From an uncultured Clostridia bacterium (GTDB taxonomy: Bacteria > Bacillota > Clostridia > Oscillospirales > Acutalibacteraceae), in NCBI GenBank assembly GCA_946184295.1, contig CAMHEZ010000003.1, positions 1 to 64,000 on the forward strand: a stretch of 64,000 bases of DNA, written 5' to 3'. Position 1 is the first letter of the stretch. Each line of letters starts with the position of its first letter. Positions 19,350 through 31,200 of the stretch are shown here, piece after piece. The notes under the pieces were generated by a model that worked only from the letters and a program-made list of their open reading frames with translations, was not told the DNA's origin and ran no database searches. A program made the position numbers and the translations under genes.

Positions 19350-19384
19350 TACATCATATATAGCCATAAAGGAGGCAGACAAAC

Positions 19385-20542
19385 GTGCTGACCCTGAATG
19401 AAATCAGAAATGTCAATTTCAGAAAATCCAACTTCGGCGGCTACCGCGCCGAGGACGTGGAGGCCTTCATCGACGAAGTACAGCTCTCCTACGACTCGCT
19501 GCTCAAGGAAAACGCCGAGCTGCTCAAGCGTCTCGAGAGCCTGACCGCCAAGCTGGAGGAATACCAGCAGGAGGAAGACTCCATCCGCAACGCGCTGATG
19601 AACGCCCAGAAGGTGGGCGACGCGTCTCTGCGCGACGCCAAGCACAAGGCGGAGATTATCCTGAAGGACGCCACCATCAAGGCGGAAAAGATCGTCTCCA
19701 ACGCGCAGATCGAAATTCACCGCGAGCGCGACGTGATCGAGAAAATGCAGCGGGATATCGCCGATTTCAAGGCCAAGCTGCTCAAAACCTACAAGGAACA
19801 CCTCACGCTCATCAACAGCATTCCCAACGAAGATATCATGCGCCCCGACACCAAGGACGCCGTGGCGGCCGTGCCGATGCTCGACCGCGATTCCCCCTAT
19901 GCCTCCGGCCGCCGCGACGATTACGGCAGCCGCAGCGACTACGGTTACGCGCCAAGCGGCCGTGACGATTACAGCGCACGCGGGGATTACAACGACCGCG
20001 ACAGCCGCGACAGCCGCGACAGCTATGACAGCCGCGACGATTTCGCGCCGCAGGGTACCGAAGTGGGCTATGACGCGCCCGCACAGGGCCGCGACGACGA
20101 CAGAATGACCGCCGACCGCTTCGGCAGCTCCGACGCGCCGGCTTACGCGAGCGACGAACAGCCGGTTCTCCCGCGGGAGCGCATCAACCAGTCCCGCGGC
20201 GGCTTCACTGTCAATATCGACGACAGCCTGCCGTCCTCGCAGAGCACATCCATGCCGTCTTCCTCACGGGGTGAGTCCCGCTTCCCGACCTTTGACAGCA
20301 ACCCCCGCCAGAGCTATGACGACGCGCGCCGCAGCACCGGCGGCTTTGACCGCACGCCCATCAACGGCGGCGACTTCGGCGATTTCGGCGGCAGTTCGAA
20401 CGCGCAGACCGATCCGGCCAGCCTCATCGGCGCGGGCGGCAGAAACAACGGCGGCGACGATTTTTCCACACCGTCCTATGACACCGGCAGTTCCGGCGGC
20501 TATGACGACGACCGCGGCAGCTTCCGCAGAAGATTCAGTTAG
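19385..20542 (+). CDS. DivIVA-domain protein with long low-complexity D/R/S/Y/G-rich tail
   Basis: N-terminal LNEIRNVNFRKSNFGGYRAEDVEAFIDEV; coiled coil; synteny with sepF-ylmH-ileS. Confidence 0.93.
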   Translation: MLTLNEIRNVNFRKSNFGGYRAEDVEAFIDEVQLSYDSLLKENAELLKRLESLTAKLEEYQQEEDSIRNALMNAQKVGDASLRDAKHKAEIILKDATIKAEKIVSNAQIEIHRERDVIEKMQRDIADFKAKLLKTYKEHLTLINSIPNEDIMRPDTKDAVAAVPMLDRDSPYASGRRDDYGSRSDYGYAPSGRDDYSARGDYNDRDSRDSRDSYDSRDDFAPQGTEVGYDAPAQGRDDDRMTADRFGSSDAPAYASDEQPVLPRERINQSRGGFTVNIDDSLPSSQSTSMPSSSRGESRFPTFDSNPRQSYDDARRSTGGFDRTPINGGDFGDFGGSSNAQTDPASLIGAGGRNNGGDDFSTPSYDTGSSGGYDDDRGSFRRRFS

Positions 20543-20599
20543 GTTTTTCAACGCCTAACTCCTAACTTTTAACTAAATGATGAAAGAAGGCAATTTCCA

Positions 20600-23404
20600 A
20601 TGAGCCAGGATTATAACACCACGCTCAATCTCCCCGAAACCGAATTTCCCATGCGGGGCAATCTCCCCAAGCGCGAGCCGGAAATGCTCTTGCAGTGGGA
20701 GCAAAAGGACGTCTACCACAAGATGATCAAGAGAACCGACGGCAGACCCAAGTTCGTGCTGCACGACGGCCCTCCCTATGCCAACGGCGACATTCACCTC
20801 GGCACCGCGATGAACAAGGTGCTCAAGGACTTCATCGTCCGCTACAAGAACATGGCGGGCTTCAACGCGCCGTTCGTCCCCGGCTGGGACACCCACGGTC
20901 TGCCCACGGAATTGAAGGCCCGCAAGGCCGCCGGCTTCGAGAAGGCCTCCAAGATGAGCGACCTCGAGCTGCGCGCCATGTGCCGCGACTTCGTCATGGG
21001 CTACATCGACGACCAGCGCAGCCAGTTCAAGCGTCTGGGCAACGTCGGCGAGTGGGACGACCCCTATATCACGCTGCTGCCCAAGTTTGAGGAAAAGCAG
21101 ATCGAAATTTTCGCGGAGATGGCCTGCAACGGTCAGATTTACAAGGGCCTGAAACCGGTTTACTGGTGCCCCGACTGCCAGACCGCACTCGCGGAAGCCG
21201 AAATCGAATATTCCGAGGACCCCTGCGTGTCCGTATTCGTCAAGTTCAAGGTGGCCGATGACCTCGGCAAATTCGCGGCGCTGGGCATCGACAAGGACAA
21301 CACCTATTTCGTCATCTGGACCACTACCACATGGACGCTCCCCGGCAACCTCGCCATCTGCCTCGGTCCACGCTACAACTACAAGTTCATCAAGGCGGGC
21401 GAGGAAATCTACATCATGGCCGACGGCCTGTATGAAGAGGCGCTGGCGCTCGCGGGCATCAAGGAATACGAGATTGTCGGCGAAATGCTCGGCAGCGAAA
21501 TGGAATATATGAAGGCGCAGCACCCCTTCCTCGACCGGACCTCCCTCATCATCGTGGGCGATCACGTCACGCTGGAATCCGGTACCGGCTGCGTTCACAC
21601 CGCGCCGGGCTTCGGCGTGGACGACTTCAACGTCTGCAACAAGTACCCCGAAGTGGGCATTGTCGTGTCGGTGGACGCCAACGGCGTGCTGACCGAGGAA
21701 GCCGGCCAGTTCGCAGGTCTCTCCACTGAGGACGCGAACAAGAAGATCGCGATTCACATGGACAAAACAGGCTCGCTCTTCGCTTCGCAGAAGATCAAGC
21801 ATAAGTATCCCCACTGCTGGCGCTGCAAGCAGCCGGTGCTCTTCCGCGCCACCGAACAGTGGTTCTGCTCGGTGGACAGCTTCAAGGACAAGGCGATCGA
21901 GGCCATCAACACCGTGGACTGGGTTACCGCTTGGGGCAAGGAGCGCATCACCCAGATGGTGCGCGACAGAAGCGACTGGTGCATCAGCCGTCAGAGACGC
22001 TGGGGCGTGCCGATTCCGATCTTCTACTGCAAGGCCTGCGGCAAGCCGCACATCAAGAAGGAAACCATTCTGGCCGTCGCCAAGCTGTTCGGTCAGTTCG
22101 GCTCCGACGTGTGGTACGCACGCGAGGCCAAAGACCTGATTCCCGCCGGAACAGTCTGCGAATTCTGCGGCGGCACGGAATTTGACAAGGAAAAAGATAT
22201 CATGGACGTGTGGTTCGACAGCGGCGTGACACACGCGGCGGTCTGTGACGTGCGTCCCGAGCTGACATGGCCGGCCGACCTCTATCTGGAAGGCGCCGAC
22301 CAGTACAGAGGCTGGTTCCAGTCTTCCCTGCTCACCTCCGTGGCATGGCGCGGCGTGGCTCCTTACAAGGCAGTCCTCACCCACGGCTGGGTCGTGGACG
22401 GCAAGGGCGAGAAGATGTCCAAATCGCTGGGCAACGGCATTCTGCCGCCCGAAGTCGTAGACAAATACGGCGCGGATATCCTGCGCCTGTGGGTCGCTTC
22501 CTCCGACTATCAGGTAGACGTGAGAATCTCCAATGACATTCTCAAGCAGCTCTCCGAATCTTACCGCAAAATCCGCAACACGGCGCGTTTCATGCTCAGC
22601 AACCTCTACGACTTCAACCCCGAATTTGACATGGTGCAGATGTGGCAGTTCCGCCCGATCGACCGCTGGGCCGTCATGAAGCTCAACGAGCTGAACAAGA
22701 CCTGCCGCGAAGCGTATGACAAGTACGAGTTCCATCAGGTTTACCACGCCATCATCAAATTCTGCGTGGTGGATATGTCCAACTTCTACCTCGACGTCAT
22801 CAAGGACAGACTCTACTGCGACGGCAAATACAGCATGTCCCGCTGCTCGGCGCAGACCGTCATGTATATGATTCTCGACGCCATGACCCGCCTGCTCGCG
22901 CCGATTCTGGCCTATACCTCCGAGGAAATCTGGCAGTATATGCCGCACACCCGCACCGACATCAAGGATTCCGTCCTGCTCAACGATATGCCGATGCAGG
23001 TCTGGGGCGTGCCTTACGATGACGCGTTCGCGGCCGAATGGGATAAGATTCACGCGATCCGCGACGACGTGCAGCGCGCGCTGGAAGTCGCCCGCAAAGA
23101 CAAGCGCATCGGCAAGTCGCTCGAAGCGGTGGTCACGCTCTACTGCTCCGACGAGCTGAAAGCGTTCCTCGACGGCGTGCAGGAGAGTCTGGAGGACGTG
23201 TTCATCGTCTCCGGCGTGAAGGTCGTGACCGGCACCTGCGACGAGAATCCCTGCGACGTGGAAGGCCTCGGCGTGTCCGTGGCTGTCGCGGAGGGCGTCA
23301 AGTGCGAGCGCTGCTGGAAACATTCCGACGACGTGGGCGCGGACAACGAGCATCCCACCCTCTGCCGCCGCTGCGCGGAGGTCGTCAGAGGCAACGCACA
23401 ATAA
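20600..23404 (+). CDS. ileS: Isoleucyl-tRNA synthetase
   Basis: HIGH-like [24 protein letters not shown]-terminal zinc site. Confidence 0.98.
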   Translation: MSQDYNTTLNLPETEFPMRGNLPKREPEMLLQWEQKDVYHKMIKRTDGRPKFVLHDGPPYANGDIHLGTAMNKVLKDFIVRYKNMAGFNAPFVPGWDTHGLPTELKARKAAGFEKASKMSDLELRAMCRDFVMGYIDDQRSQFKRLGNVGEWDDPYITLLPKFEEKQIEIFAEMACNGQIYKGLKPVYWCPDCQTALAEAEIEYSEDPCVSVFVKFKVADDLGKFAALGIDKDNTYFVIWTTTTWTLPGNLAICLGPRYNYKFIKAGEEIYIMADGLYEEALALAGIKEYEIVGEMLGSEMEYMKAQHPFLDRTSLIIVGDHVTLESGTGCVHTAPGFGVDDFNVCNKYPEVGIVVSVDANGVLTEEAGQFAGLSTEDANKKIAIHMDKTGSLFASQKIKHKYPHCWRCKQPVLFRATEQWFCSVDSFKDKAIEAINTVDWVTAWGKERITQMVRDRSDWCISRQRRWGVPIPIFYCKACGKPHIKKETILAVAKLFGQFGSDVWYAREAKDLIPAGTVCEFCGGTEFDKEKDIMDVWFDSGVTHAAVCDVRPELTWPADLYLEGADQYRGWFQSSLLTSVAWRGVAPYKAVLTHGWVVDGKGEKMSKSLGNGILPPEVVDKYGADILRLWVASSDYQVDVRISNDILKQLSESYRKIRNTARFMLSNLYDFNPEFDMVQMWQFRPIDRWAVMKLNELNKTCREAYDKYEFHQVYHAIIKFCVVDMSNFYLDVIKDRLYCDGKYSMSRCSAQTVMYMILDAMTRLLAPILAYTSEEIWQYMPHTRTDIKDSVLLNDMPMQVWGVPYDDAFAAEWDKIHAIRDDVQRALEVARKDKRIGKSLEAVVTLYCSDELKAFLDGVQESLEDVFIVSGVKVVTGTCDENPCDVEGLGVSVAVAEGVKCERCWKHSDDVGADNEHPTLCRRCAEVVRGNAQ

Positions 23405-23428
23405 ATCTTCACTGACGAGGATATCATT

Positions 23429-23938
23429 ATGATTACAACCATTGTGGCACTGGTGGCCGTCGTCCTGCTGACGGCGGCTGACCAGATCACCAAGCTGCTG
23501 GTCATGAGCCATTTCACCAAGGGACAATCCATTCACGTCATCAACGGCCTGCTGGATTTCACCTATGTGCAGAACAAAGGCGCGGCCTTCGGTATGCTGG
23601 CCGGACAGCGCTGGATTTTCATGGTCATCACCACGCTCATCATGGCCGCCGTCGTGTACGGCTGGGTCAAAGGCATGTTTGACCATCTCACCGGAAAAAT
23701 CGCCGCTGTGCTGATTCTGTCGGGCGGCATCGGCAACATGATCGACCGCGTGCGGCTGGGCTATGTGGTGGACTTCATCGACATCAGCCCGCTCTTCAGC
23801 TTCGCGGTGTTCAACGTGGCGGACTGCTGCGTAACAGTTGGCGCGGTGCTGCTGATGTTCTTCATTCTCTTCTTTGCCGACGAAAAGAAGCTCACCTTGG
23901 GGGCGTTCCCCCTGTCAGGCAAGACCAAAAAGGACTGA
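23429..23938 (+). CDS. lspA: Lipoprotein signal peptidase II
   Basis: AADQITK, VQNKGAAFG, GGIGNMIDRVRLGYVVDFID. Confidence 0.97.
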   Translation: MITTIVALVAVVLLTAADQITKLLVMSHFTKGQSIHVINGLLDFTYVQNKGAAFGMLAGQRWIFMVITTLIMAAVVYGWVKGMFDHLTGKIAAVLILSGGIGNMIDRVRLGYVVDFIDISPLFSFAVFNVADCCVTVGAVLLMFFILFFADEKKLTLGAFPLSGKTKKD

Positions 23939-23943
23939 CGGCA

Positions 23944-24942
23944 ATGGCTGATTTTCTCCTGACGGATGCGGCGGACGAGGAACTGCTCTCCGACGCGGCC
24001 GACGAAAGAACACATCATTTTATATTGCAAGAGGACGGCGGGCGTTTGGATAAAACACTCGCCGCACTCATGTCCGGCACAACCCGCTCCTACCTGCAAA
24101 AGCTCATCGAGCAGGGCGCGGTCACGGTCAACGGCAGACCCGCCGACAAAAAGACCAAGGTGGCGGCGGGGGACGCGATTGCCGTCACCCTGCCGGAGCT
24201 GCGCAAGCTGGAAATCCTGCCGGAAAACATACCGCTGGACATCGCCTATGAGGACAGCGATCTGCTGGTGGTCAACAAGCCCAAGGGCATGGTGGTTCAC
24301 CCCGCCGCGGGACATGACACGGGTACACTGGTCAACGCGCTGCTGTATCACTGCGGCGATTCGCTCTCCGGCATCAACGGCGTGGAGCGCCCCGGCATCG
24401 TCCACCGCATCGACATGATGACCAGCGGCCTGCTGATCGTGGCGAAAAACGACTTTGCCCATCAGTCGCTGGCAGCCCAGATCAAGGCCCACAGCTTCAC
24501 GCGGCGCTATGAGGCGGTCGTCACGGGCAATTTCAAAGAGGACAGCGGCACGGTTGACGCTCCCATCGGACGGCATCCGAACGACCGCAAGAAGATGGCG
24601 GTCACGGAAAAAAACAGCCGTCACGCCGTCACCCATTACGAAGTATTGCAGCGCTTCGGCGGCATGAACGGCGAATCGTCCTACACCCATCTGCGCCTGA
24701 CGCTTGAAACCGGCCGCACCCATCAGATCCGCGTCCACATGGCCTACCTCGGACACCCCGTGGTGTGTGACCCGGTCTACGGCGGCGGCAGACAGCAGTT
24801 TTCCTGCTGCGAGGGGCAATGCCTCCATGCGCGGGAAATCGCTTTTGTTCACCCCCGTGACGGCAGAATTGTTTCGCTCACCTCGCCCCTGCCCGATTAT
24901 TTCAATGCTGTTTTGCATAAATTAGCGAGCCGAGCCGAATAA
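23944..24942 (+). CDS. RluD-family pseudouridine synthase with S4 domain
   Basis: RPGIVHRIDMMTSGLLIVAKN, LETGRTHQIRVHMAYLGHPV. Confidence 0.95.
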   Translation: MADFLLTDAADEELLSDAADERTHHFILQEDGGRLDKTLAALMSGTTRSYLQKLIEQGAVTVNGRPADKKTKVAAGDAIAVTLPELRKLEILPENIPLDIAYEDSDLLVVNKPKGMVVHPAAGHDTGTLVNALLYHCGDSLSGINGVERPGIVHRIDMMTSGLLIVAKNDFAHQSLAAQIKAHSFTRRYEAVVTGNFKEDSGTVDAPIGRHPNDRKKMAVTEKNSRHAVTHYEVLQRFGGMNGESSYTHLRLTLETGRTHQIRVHMAYLGHPVVCDPVYGGGRQQFSCCEGQCLHAREIAFVHPRDGRIVSLTSPLPDYFNAVLHKLASRAE

Positions 24943-25126
24943 CTTTTGCCGCGATTGTAGATTTTGATTTTGAAGCAGTGAAATTCCGCAAATCCGCTTG
25001 ACAAATCACTTCAAATGATAGATGATATAGATTAGATTAATTGCCATCATGGGCGGTGTGCGTCAATCGGCCGCTACCCATTGACATATTTGCTTTTGCT
25101 TTTAAGACAACATAGGAGGCAGACAC

Positions 25127-25972
25127 ATGGATTTCAGCGAGAAGAAGCAGCTTTCCCTGCTGGCCTGCAAGGTCAGACAGCACATTATTGAGGGCACCTT
25201 CCACGCCAAGAGCGGCCACCCCGGCGGTTCTCTCTCCGCCGCGGACGTGATTACCTACCTCTACGCCAAGGAATTGCGGGTAGACCCGAAAAATCCCCAG
25301 TGGGCCGACAGAGACCGTTTCGTGCTCTCCAAGGGACACGCCGCCCCGGCGCTTTACGGTGCGCTGGCGGTCAAGGGCTTCTTCCCCGAGGAAGAAATCA
25401 AGAACCTCCGCAAACCCACCAGTTTCCTCCAGGGTCACCCCGACATGAAGGGCATTCCCGGTGTGGATATGTCCACCGGTTCGCTGGGTCAGGGCGTCTC
25501 CTGTGCGGTCGGCATGGCGCTGGCCGGCAAGGTCGCGGGCAAGGATTACCGCGTGTATGCTGTGCTGGGCGACGGCGAAATTCAGGAGGGTCAGGTCTGG
25601 GAGGCCGCCATGTTCGCGGCTCACAAGAAGCTGGACAACCTCACAATTTTCATTGACAACAACAATCTCCAGATTGACGGCACCATGGACGAGGTCAATT
25701 CCCCCTATCCGATTCCCGAGAAGTTCCAGGCCTTCGGCTGGCACACCGTCGAGATTGACGGTCACGACTTTGAGCAGATCGAAGCAGCCGTCGCGGAAGC
25801 CAAGCGCGTGACGGACAAGCCCACCGCGGTGATTATGCACACCGTCAAGGGCAAGGGCGTTTCCTTCATGGAAAATCAGGTCGGCTGGCACGGCGTCGCG
25901 CCCAACGCGGAGCAGTACGAAGCCGCGATGAACGAGCTCAAGGTACAGTACGACGCTTTGGCAGCGGAATAA
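25127..25972 (+). CDS. Transketolase, N-terminal (TPP-binding) subunit
   Basis: SGHPGGSLSAADV, LGDGEIQEGQVWEAAMFA. Confidence 0.95.
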   Translation: MDFSEKKQLSLLACKVRQHIIEGTFHAKSGHPGGSLSAADVITYLYAKELRVDPKNPQWADRDRFVLSKGHAAPALYGALAVKGFFPEEEIKNLRKPTSFLQGHPDMKGIPGVDMSTGSLGQGVSCAVGMALAGKVAGKDYRVYAVLGDGEIQEGQVWEAAMFAAHKKLDNLTIFIDNNNLQIDGTMDEVNSPYPIPEKFQAFGWHTVEIDGHDFEQIEAAVAEAKRVTDKPTAVIMHTVKGKGVSFMENQVGWHGVAPNAEQYEAAMNELKVQYDALAAE

Positions 25973-25991
25973 TCAGGGAGGTTGAAACACA

Positions 25992-26939
25992 ATGGCAGAC
26001 GTGAAAAAAATTGCAACCCGTGAGGGTTATTCCGATACCCTTGTCGAGCTGATCGACGAGATTCCCAATCTGTATGTCTTTGACGCGGACCTGGCGGGCG
26101 CGACCAAGACCTCCAAGGTCAAGAAGGCCCACCCCGACCGGTTCTTTGACTGCGGCATCGCCGAGCAGAACATGATGAGCATTGCGGCCGGTATGGCGGC
26201 CTGCGGCAACGTGGTATTTGCCAGCTCCTTCGCGATGTTCGCCTCCGGACGCGCCTTTGAGCAGATCAGAAACTCCATCGCCTATCCCAAGCTCAACGTC
26301 AAGATCGGCGCCACCCACGGCGGCATTTCGGTCGGCGAAGACGGCGCAAGCCATCAGTGCTGTGAGGACATCTCTCTCATGCGCACGATTCCCAACATGA
26401 CGGTCATCGTCCCTGCCGACGACACCGAAGCCCGGCTGGCCACCAGAGCCGTGGCCAAGATGTACGGCCCCTGCTATCTGCGTTTTGGCAGACTGGCCGT
26501 GCCGGTGGTCTTCGGCAGCGACTATCAGTTTGAAATCGGCAAGGGCGTGGTGCTCAGCGAAGGCACCGACGTGACCATTATTGCCAACGGTCTGATGGTG
26601 GAAAAAGCCATCGAGGCGGGCAAACAGCTCAAGGAACAGGGCATCAGCGCGAGAATCGTCAACATGGCGACCGTCAAGCCCATCGACCGTGAGCTGGTGC
26701 TGGACAGCGCGGCCAAAACGGGCGCGATTGTCACCGTCGAAGAGCACAACATCATCGGCGGTCTGGGCAGCGCAGTCTGCGAGGTCGTCTGCGAGGAATG
26801 CCCGGTACCGGTGCTGCGCGTCGGCGTGAACGACACCTTCGGCAAGAGCGGCCCCGCCGTGGAACTGCTGGAGCTCTTCGGTCTCTCCACCGCCAACATC
26901 GTGGAACACGCGAAAAAGGCTGTCGCATTGAAGAAATAA
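25992..26939 (+). CDS. Transketolase, C-terminal subunit
   Basis: DCGIAEQNMMSIAAGMA; pyrimidine-binding and C-terminal domains. Confidence 0.95.
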   Translation: MADVKKIATREGYSDTLVELIDEIPNLYVFDADLAGATKTSKVKKAHPDRFFDCGIAEQNMMSIAAGMAACGNVVFASSFAMFASGRAFEQIRNSIAYPKLNVKIGATHGGISVGEDGASHQCCEDISLMRTIPNMTVIVPADDTEARLATRAVAKMYGPCYLRFGRLAVPVVFGSDYQFEIGKGVVLSEGTDVTIIANGLMVEKAIEAGKQLKEQGISARIVNMATVKPIDRELVLDSAAKTGAIVTVEEHNIIGGLGSAVCEVVCEECPVPVLRVGVNDTFGKSGPAVELLELFGLSTANIVEHAKKAVALKK

Positions 26940-27137
26940 GCGAAGCGCGGGTTTCCAAAGGGACTGGTCCCTTTGGCAGGTCAAGGGCAGCGCCCTTGCA
27001 GGGCGTAAGCTTTCGCTAGCGAAAGCTAGGACATTCGTCCCACAAGCGAAGCCATCGGCTGAGCGAGCAAGACGCGCTTGGATTTTCTAAAAGGTGAGGC
27101 GAATCCGATCGAAGCTCCGATCAAAACGGATTTCCTT
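26938..27137 (+). repeat. Intergenic multi-hairpin repeat, copy F
   Basis: ccaaagggactggtccctttgg, caagggcagcgcccttg, gctttcgctagcgaaagc (27009-27026), right end caaaacggatttcc; begins at the transketolase stop codon. Confidence 0.87.
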
Positions 27138-27143
27138 ACAAAC

Positions 27144-27188
27144 AACGTCCACATACGCTGCGAAAACAGGGCATGTGGGCGTTTTTTG
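27144..27188 (+). terminator. Terminator downstream of the transketolase genes
   Basis: aacgtccacat ... atgtgggcgtt followed by T run. Confidence 0.7.
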
Positions 27189-27232
27189 ATGTGCAGGTTG
27201 CCCCTGTTGTTTTGCAGGTTGCCGGAAACCGG

Positions 27233-27261
27233 TTGCAAAAACGGATGCGGCGTGGTACAAT
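27233..27261 (+). promoter_or_regulatory. Sigma-A promoter
   Basis: TTGCAA (27233-27238), 17 nt spacer, TACAAT (27256-27261). Confidence 0.7.
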
Positions 27262-27287
27262 CAAAAACAGAAAGGACGTGTATCTTT

Positions 27288-28112
27288 ATGAAGAAATATC
27301 TCCCGTCTATCGTTATGTTTGCTATTTTTGAGACGGTTGCCGTCACGCTGTGGCAGACATTGGACAACCTCTTTTACCTTTTCAACTTTTCCTACATCGG
27401 CACCTGCATCGCCTTGGGGCTGGCAATGTTCGCGGCCGGCAAGAAGTACGCCCGCCGCTTTGTGCAGTTCGCGGTCGGCTCCTATATGCTGATTTATCTC
27501 GGCCTGCTGAGCAACGAGAATATGCAGATCGAGGGCTTCTGGTATTATCTCTTTATGGGGGTATTTGAGGCGGCGACGATTCATTACGCGGTGGCCAAAA
27601 TCTTCGGGCCGCTGCTCTTCGGACGCGGCTGGTGCGGCTACGCCTGCTGGACGGCGATGATTCTCGACCTGCTGCCCTACAAGCAGCCCCAGGCACCCCG
27701 CAAGAAGAAGCTCGGCGCGCTGCGCTATGTGATGTTCGTGCTGTCTTTGGCACTGGTGGCGAGCCTGTTTTTGGCCCATGTGGGCAATCTGGAGCGCATC
27801 ATGTTCTGGCTCTTCCTCGGCGGCAACGCGCTGTATTACCTGCTGGGCATTATCCTCGCCTTTGCCTTCAAAGATAACCGCGCCTTCTGCAAGTACCTCT
27901 GCCCCATCACGGTCTTTCTGAAGCCGATGAGTTACTTTTCCCTCTGGCGCGTGCGCTGTGACGAGAGCAAATGCGTTCACTGCAACAAGTGCCTGAAGGT
28001 CTGTCCCATGAACGTGGAAGTCAACAACGACAGCCGCAGCCGTCAGTACGGCACGGAGTGCATCATGTGTTTTGACTGCAAAAAGGCCTGTCCCGTCAAG
28101 GCGCTGCACTAA
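27288..28112 (+). CDS. Membrane 4Fe-4S binding protein (NapH/NosR-type)
   Basis: Multiple TM segments and CDESKCVHCNKCLKVCP ... CIMCFDCKKACP ferredoxin motifs. Confidence 0.85.
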   Translation: MKKYLPSIVMFAIFETVAVTLWQTLDNLFYLFNFSYIGTCIALGLAMFAAGKKYARRFVQFAVGSYMLIYLGLLSNENMQIEGFWYYLFMGVFEAATIHYAVAKIFGPLLFGRGWCGYACWTAMILDLLPYKQPQAPRKKKLGALRYVMFVLSLALVASLFLAHVGNLERIMFWLFLGGNALYYLLGIILAFAFKDNRAFCKYLCPITVFLKPMSYFSLWRVRCDESKCVHCNKCLKVCPMNVEVNNDSRSRQYGTECIMCFDCKKACPVKALH

Positions 28113-28132
28113 ATGATAACACATACCACCTC

Positions 28133-28191
28133 AAAAATCCCGCCCCCACGTTTGGAATGACCTTCCGGACGCGGGGGCGGGATTGATTTTT
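28133..28191. terminator. Bidirectional terminator between convergent genes
   Basis: aaaaatcccgcccccacg ... cgcgggggcgggattgattttt. Confidence 0.8.
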
Positions 28192-28231
28192 GTATGATGC
28201 TCTGCCCGGTTAAGCGAAACGATGCAAGCCA

Positions 28232-31200
28232 CTAATCCAGCACTCTCACGATCTTGTAGGGGAAGTAGCTGGTGCTGTCGGCATAGCTCTGCACCATAAT
28301 GCAGCTGAGTTCGGGATACTTGTCGTTGCGGTTGGCCTCGATGATCTTGCCGCCGCCGACGTACATCGCGACGTGGTGGATTTCGCCGAGGAAGCCGCAT
28401 TCGTCGCCGTGGCCGCAGTCGAGCGACACATAGAACACCAGATCGCCCGGCACGGCGTAATTGATGCTCTCAAAGGTGGCGTTGTCCTTGGCCAGATTGA
28501 AGTACTGGCGGTAGCTGCTGCCCTCCAGATCCATACCGATAGCGCTATACATCTGTCTGACGAAGCCGGAGCAGCTCAGGATATCGTCGCTGCCGTCCAG
28601 TTCGGACTTATAAGGTCTGCCCAGATAATCCAGACCGGCCCGCAGGAGCTTGGCCTCGGTGGTATCGCCCGGCACGGTCGCGGTGCCGTCACTCGCCAGC
28701 TTGAACGAAATGCCGTCGATGGCAACCGTCTGATTTTTGAGCATACCGTTTTTCGCGTCGAAATAATAGAGTTTGCTGCCAATCGACTGGAGACCGTCCA
28801 CCTTGACGCCATTGGTGGGATAGAAATAATATTCCTTGCCGCCGACGGTCTGTAAACCGTAGCCGATCTTGCCGTTGCCGAGGAAGTAATACTCCTTGCC
28901 GTTGGGCTTGGAGAAGATGCCGGAACGGCTCTCGCCGGTCACTTCGTCGAAATAGTAGTCGCCGCCCTCATAGGAGCGGTAGCCCTTGTAGGCGAAGCCG
29001 TCACCCGCCGAGAAGAGGTAGGTCTTGCCGTCGATCTCTTTCAGACCGGAGACAATGCCGGTGCTGCTGTCGTTGTAATAGTGCAGCCGGTCGCCCACCT
29101 TGACAAAGCCGAGCTTTCTCGCGCCGGTGGTCGGGTCGAAGTAGTAGATCTTGCCGTCGATATAGGTTCTGCCAAAGACCTGCTCGCCGTTGCCGCGGAA
29201 ATAATAGGTCTTGTCGTCCACCGTGACAAACCCGGTCTTGACCGCGCCGCTCGCGTTGGCGTAATACGTTCTGCCGTTATGCGAGAAGAAGCCGGTCTGC
29301 AACTCGCCGCTGTCATTGAAGTAATACAGCCAGCCGTCCACACGGACAAATCCGGTCTGCATGAGGCCGCTCTTGGTGTCGAAATAATAGGTGTAGGCGC
29401 CGATAGTTCTGAAGCCCTTGACCATCGCCCCGTTTTCCCCGAAGTAGCCCATACCGCCGGGAATCGGACGGAAGCCGGTGGTCATGGTGCCGCCCTTGTC
29501 AAAGCAGTAGAATTTGCCGTCGATCTGCGCCAGACCCGTGACCTTGCTGCCGCCGCGGTCATAATACGATTTGAGATCGCCGTTCTCCTGCCAGCCGATG
29601 ACGGCGCTGACATTGGCGGCGGATTCTCCCACCGCGTGCGCATGATAAGCGGTGCCGCGTGCAAACACGCTGCCGGTCACCATCTGGCCGTTTTCGAGGA
29701 AGCAGTAGGTCTTGCCGCCGATGGTCTGCACACCGGTGACCATCGCGCCGTCAGCGCCGACGAAATAGCGGGTATCGCCGTCCACCGTGACGAAGCCGGT
29801 CTGCACCACGCCGCTGCCGTTGAGATAGCGCCAGCTGCCGCCGATCTTGTGGAAGCCGGTCATGAGCGCGCCGGTCAGCTCGGAGAAGCCGTAGAGCTTG
29901 CCGTCAATGCTCACCACGCCCTTGACAAACGCGCCGTTTTTGACATAATACTTCTCGCCGCCGACGGTGTACCAGCCGTCCTTGGACAATGCGCTGTCGA
30001 GCTGTGCTTTGATGGTATTCAGCTCCGCGCCGGTCTGAACGGTCTTGTCCTTGCCGAAGAAGAACGTAAAGCTGGTGCCGGACGAATTTTTGTAGGTAAT
30101 CAGGCCGTACTGCCGTTCGCCGTTGCCGTCGAAATAGCGCATCACGCCGTCGAGCGTCTTGGTGCCGGAGGTCAGCACGATGCCGCTGTCGTTGGTGTAA
30201 TAGTCCGCGCCCCAGTAGCGGTACTGGCTGTTGGCGACCACGCCGCCCGTGCCGAGTGCATAGACCGAGCCGTTCCTGCTGTTGCGGGTGAGACCGGTCA
30301 TCTTCGCGCCGGTAGCGCTGTCGAAAATATAATACTTGCCGTCCAGCTTAGTCGCGCCGGTGCGCAGAGAACCGTAATCATCAAAGTAATAGGTGTTGCC
30401 GTCAATCTCAATGACGCCGCCGTTCACTCTCACAAAGTCATCGCCGTAGTAATTGACATAATCGCCGTTCTGGACGAAGCCCTGGAAGGCCGCACCGGTC
30501 ACGCCGTCGAGCAGATAGCGTCTGCCGTCCGCGTCGGTGTAGGAGCCGGTGGTCATCACGCCCGCGTCGTCAAACACATACACCTTGCCGTCAATGGTCT
30601 GCTTGCCGGTGAGCAGGGCTTTGGTATCCGGGTCGCCATAGCACACGAAGGTGCCGCTGTTGGTGAAGCGGCAGAGGAAGCCGGTCATGGCTTCGCCGGT
30701 GTTTGCGTCAAACACATAGTACTTGTCGCCGACCTTCCTGTAGCCGGTCTGCAAAATACCCGCGTCGGAGAAGTCATAGAGCTTGCCGCCGATGGTCTTG
30801 AGTCCCTTGTAGGCGCCGAACGCGTCGGAGAAGTAATAAACGTCGCCGCCGTTGTTGTACCAGCCGACAATGGGCTGCCCTTCCGCGTCGAAACCGAAGG
30901 TATCGCTCTTGTCGGTAATCAGACCCGTGCGCAGTACGCCTTTGTCATCAAAGTAATAATTCGCGCCGGATTCCTTGATATACTGCTTGCCGGTGAGCGC
31001 CTTGTGGGTGGTCTTGTCGAAGTAATAGACCGAGCCGTCGGAATAGGTATACCAGCCGCTGAGCGCCTTGTTGTCGTCGCCGAAGCAATAGACGCTGCCG
31101 TCAATGGTCACGCGGCCGCTGCGCAGCTCACCCTTGTCGCTGAAATAATAGAGGTCGCCGTCGATGGTTTGCAGCCCCGTCACCATGGCAAGATCGCTGC

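Noticed and set aside
20543-20600. Possible T-box upstream of ileS
   Set aside because: The gap is under 60 nt and holds only the ctcctaac repeat; no T-box motif.
20573-23686. 1037 aa ORF antisense to ileS
   Set aside because: High-GC codon bias leaves the opposite frame open; ileS on + is unmistakable and the antisense translation lacks family features.
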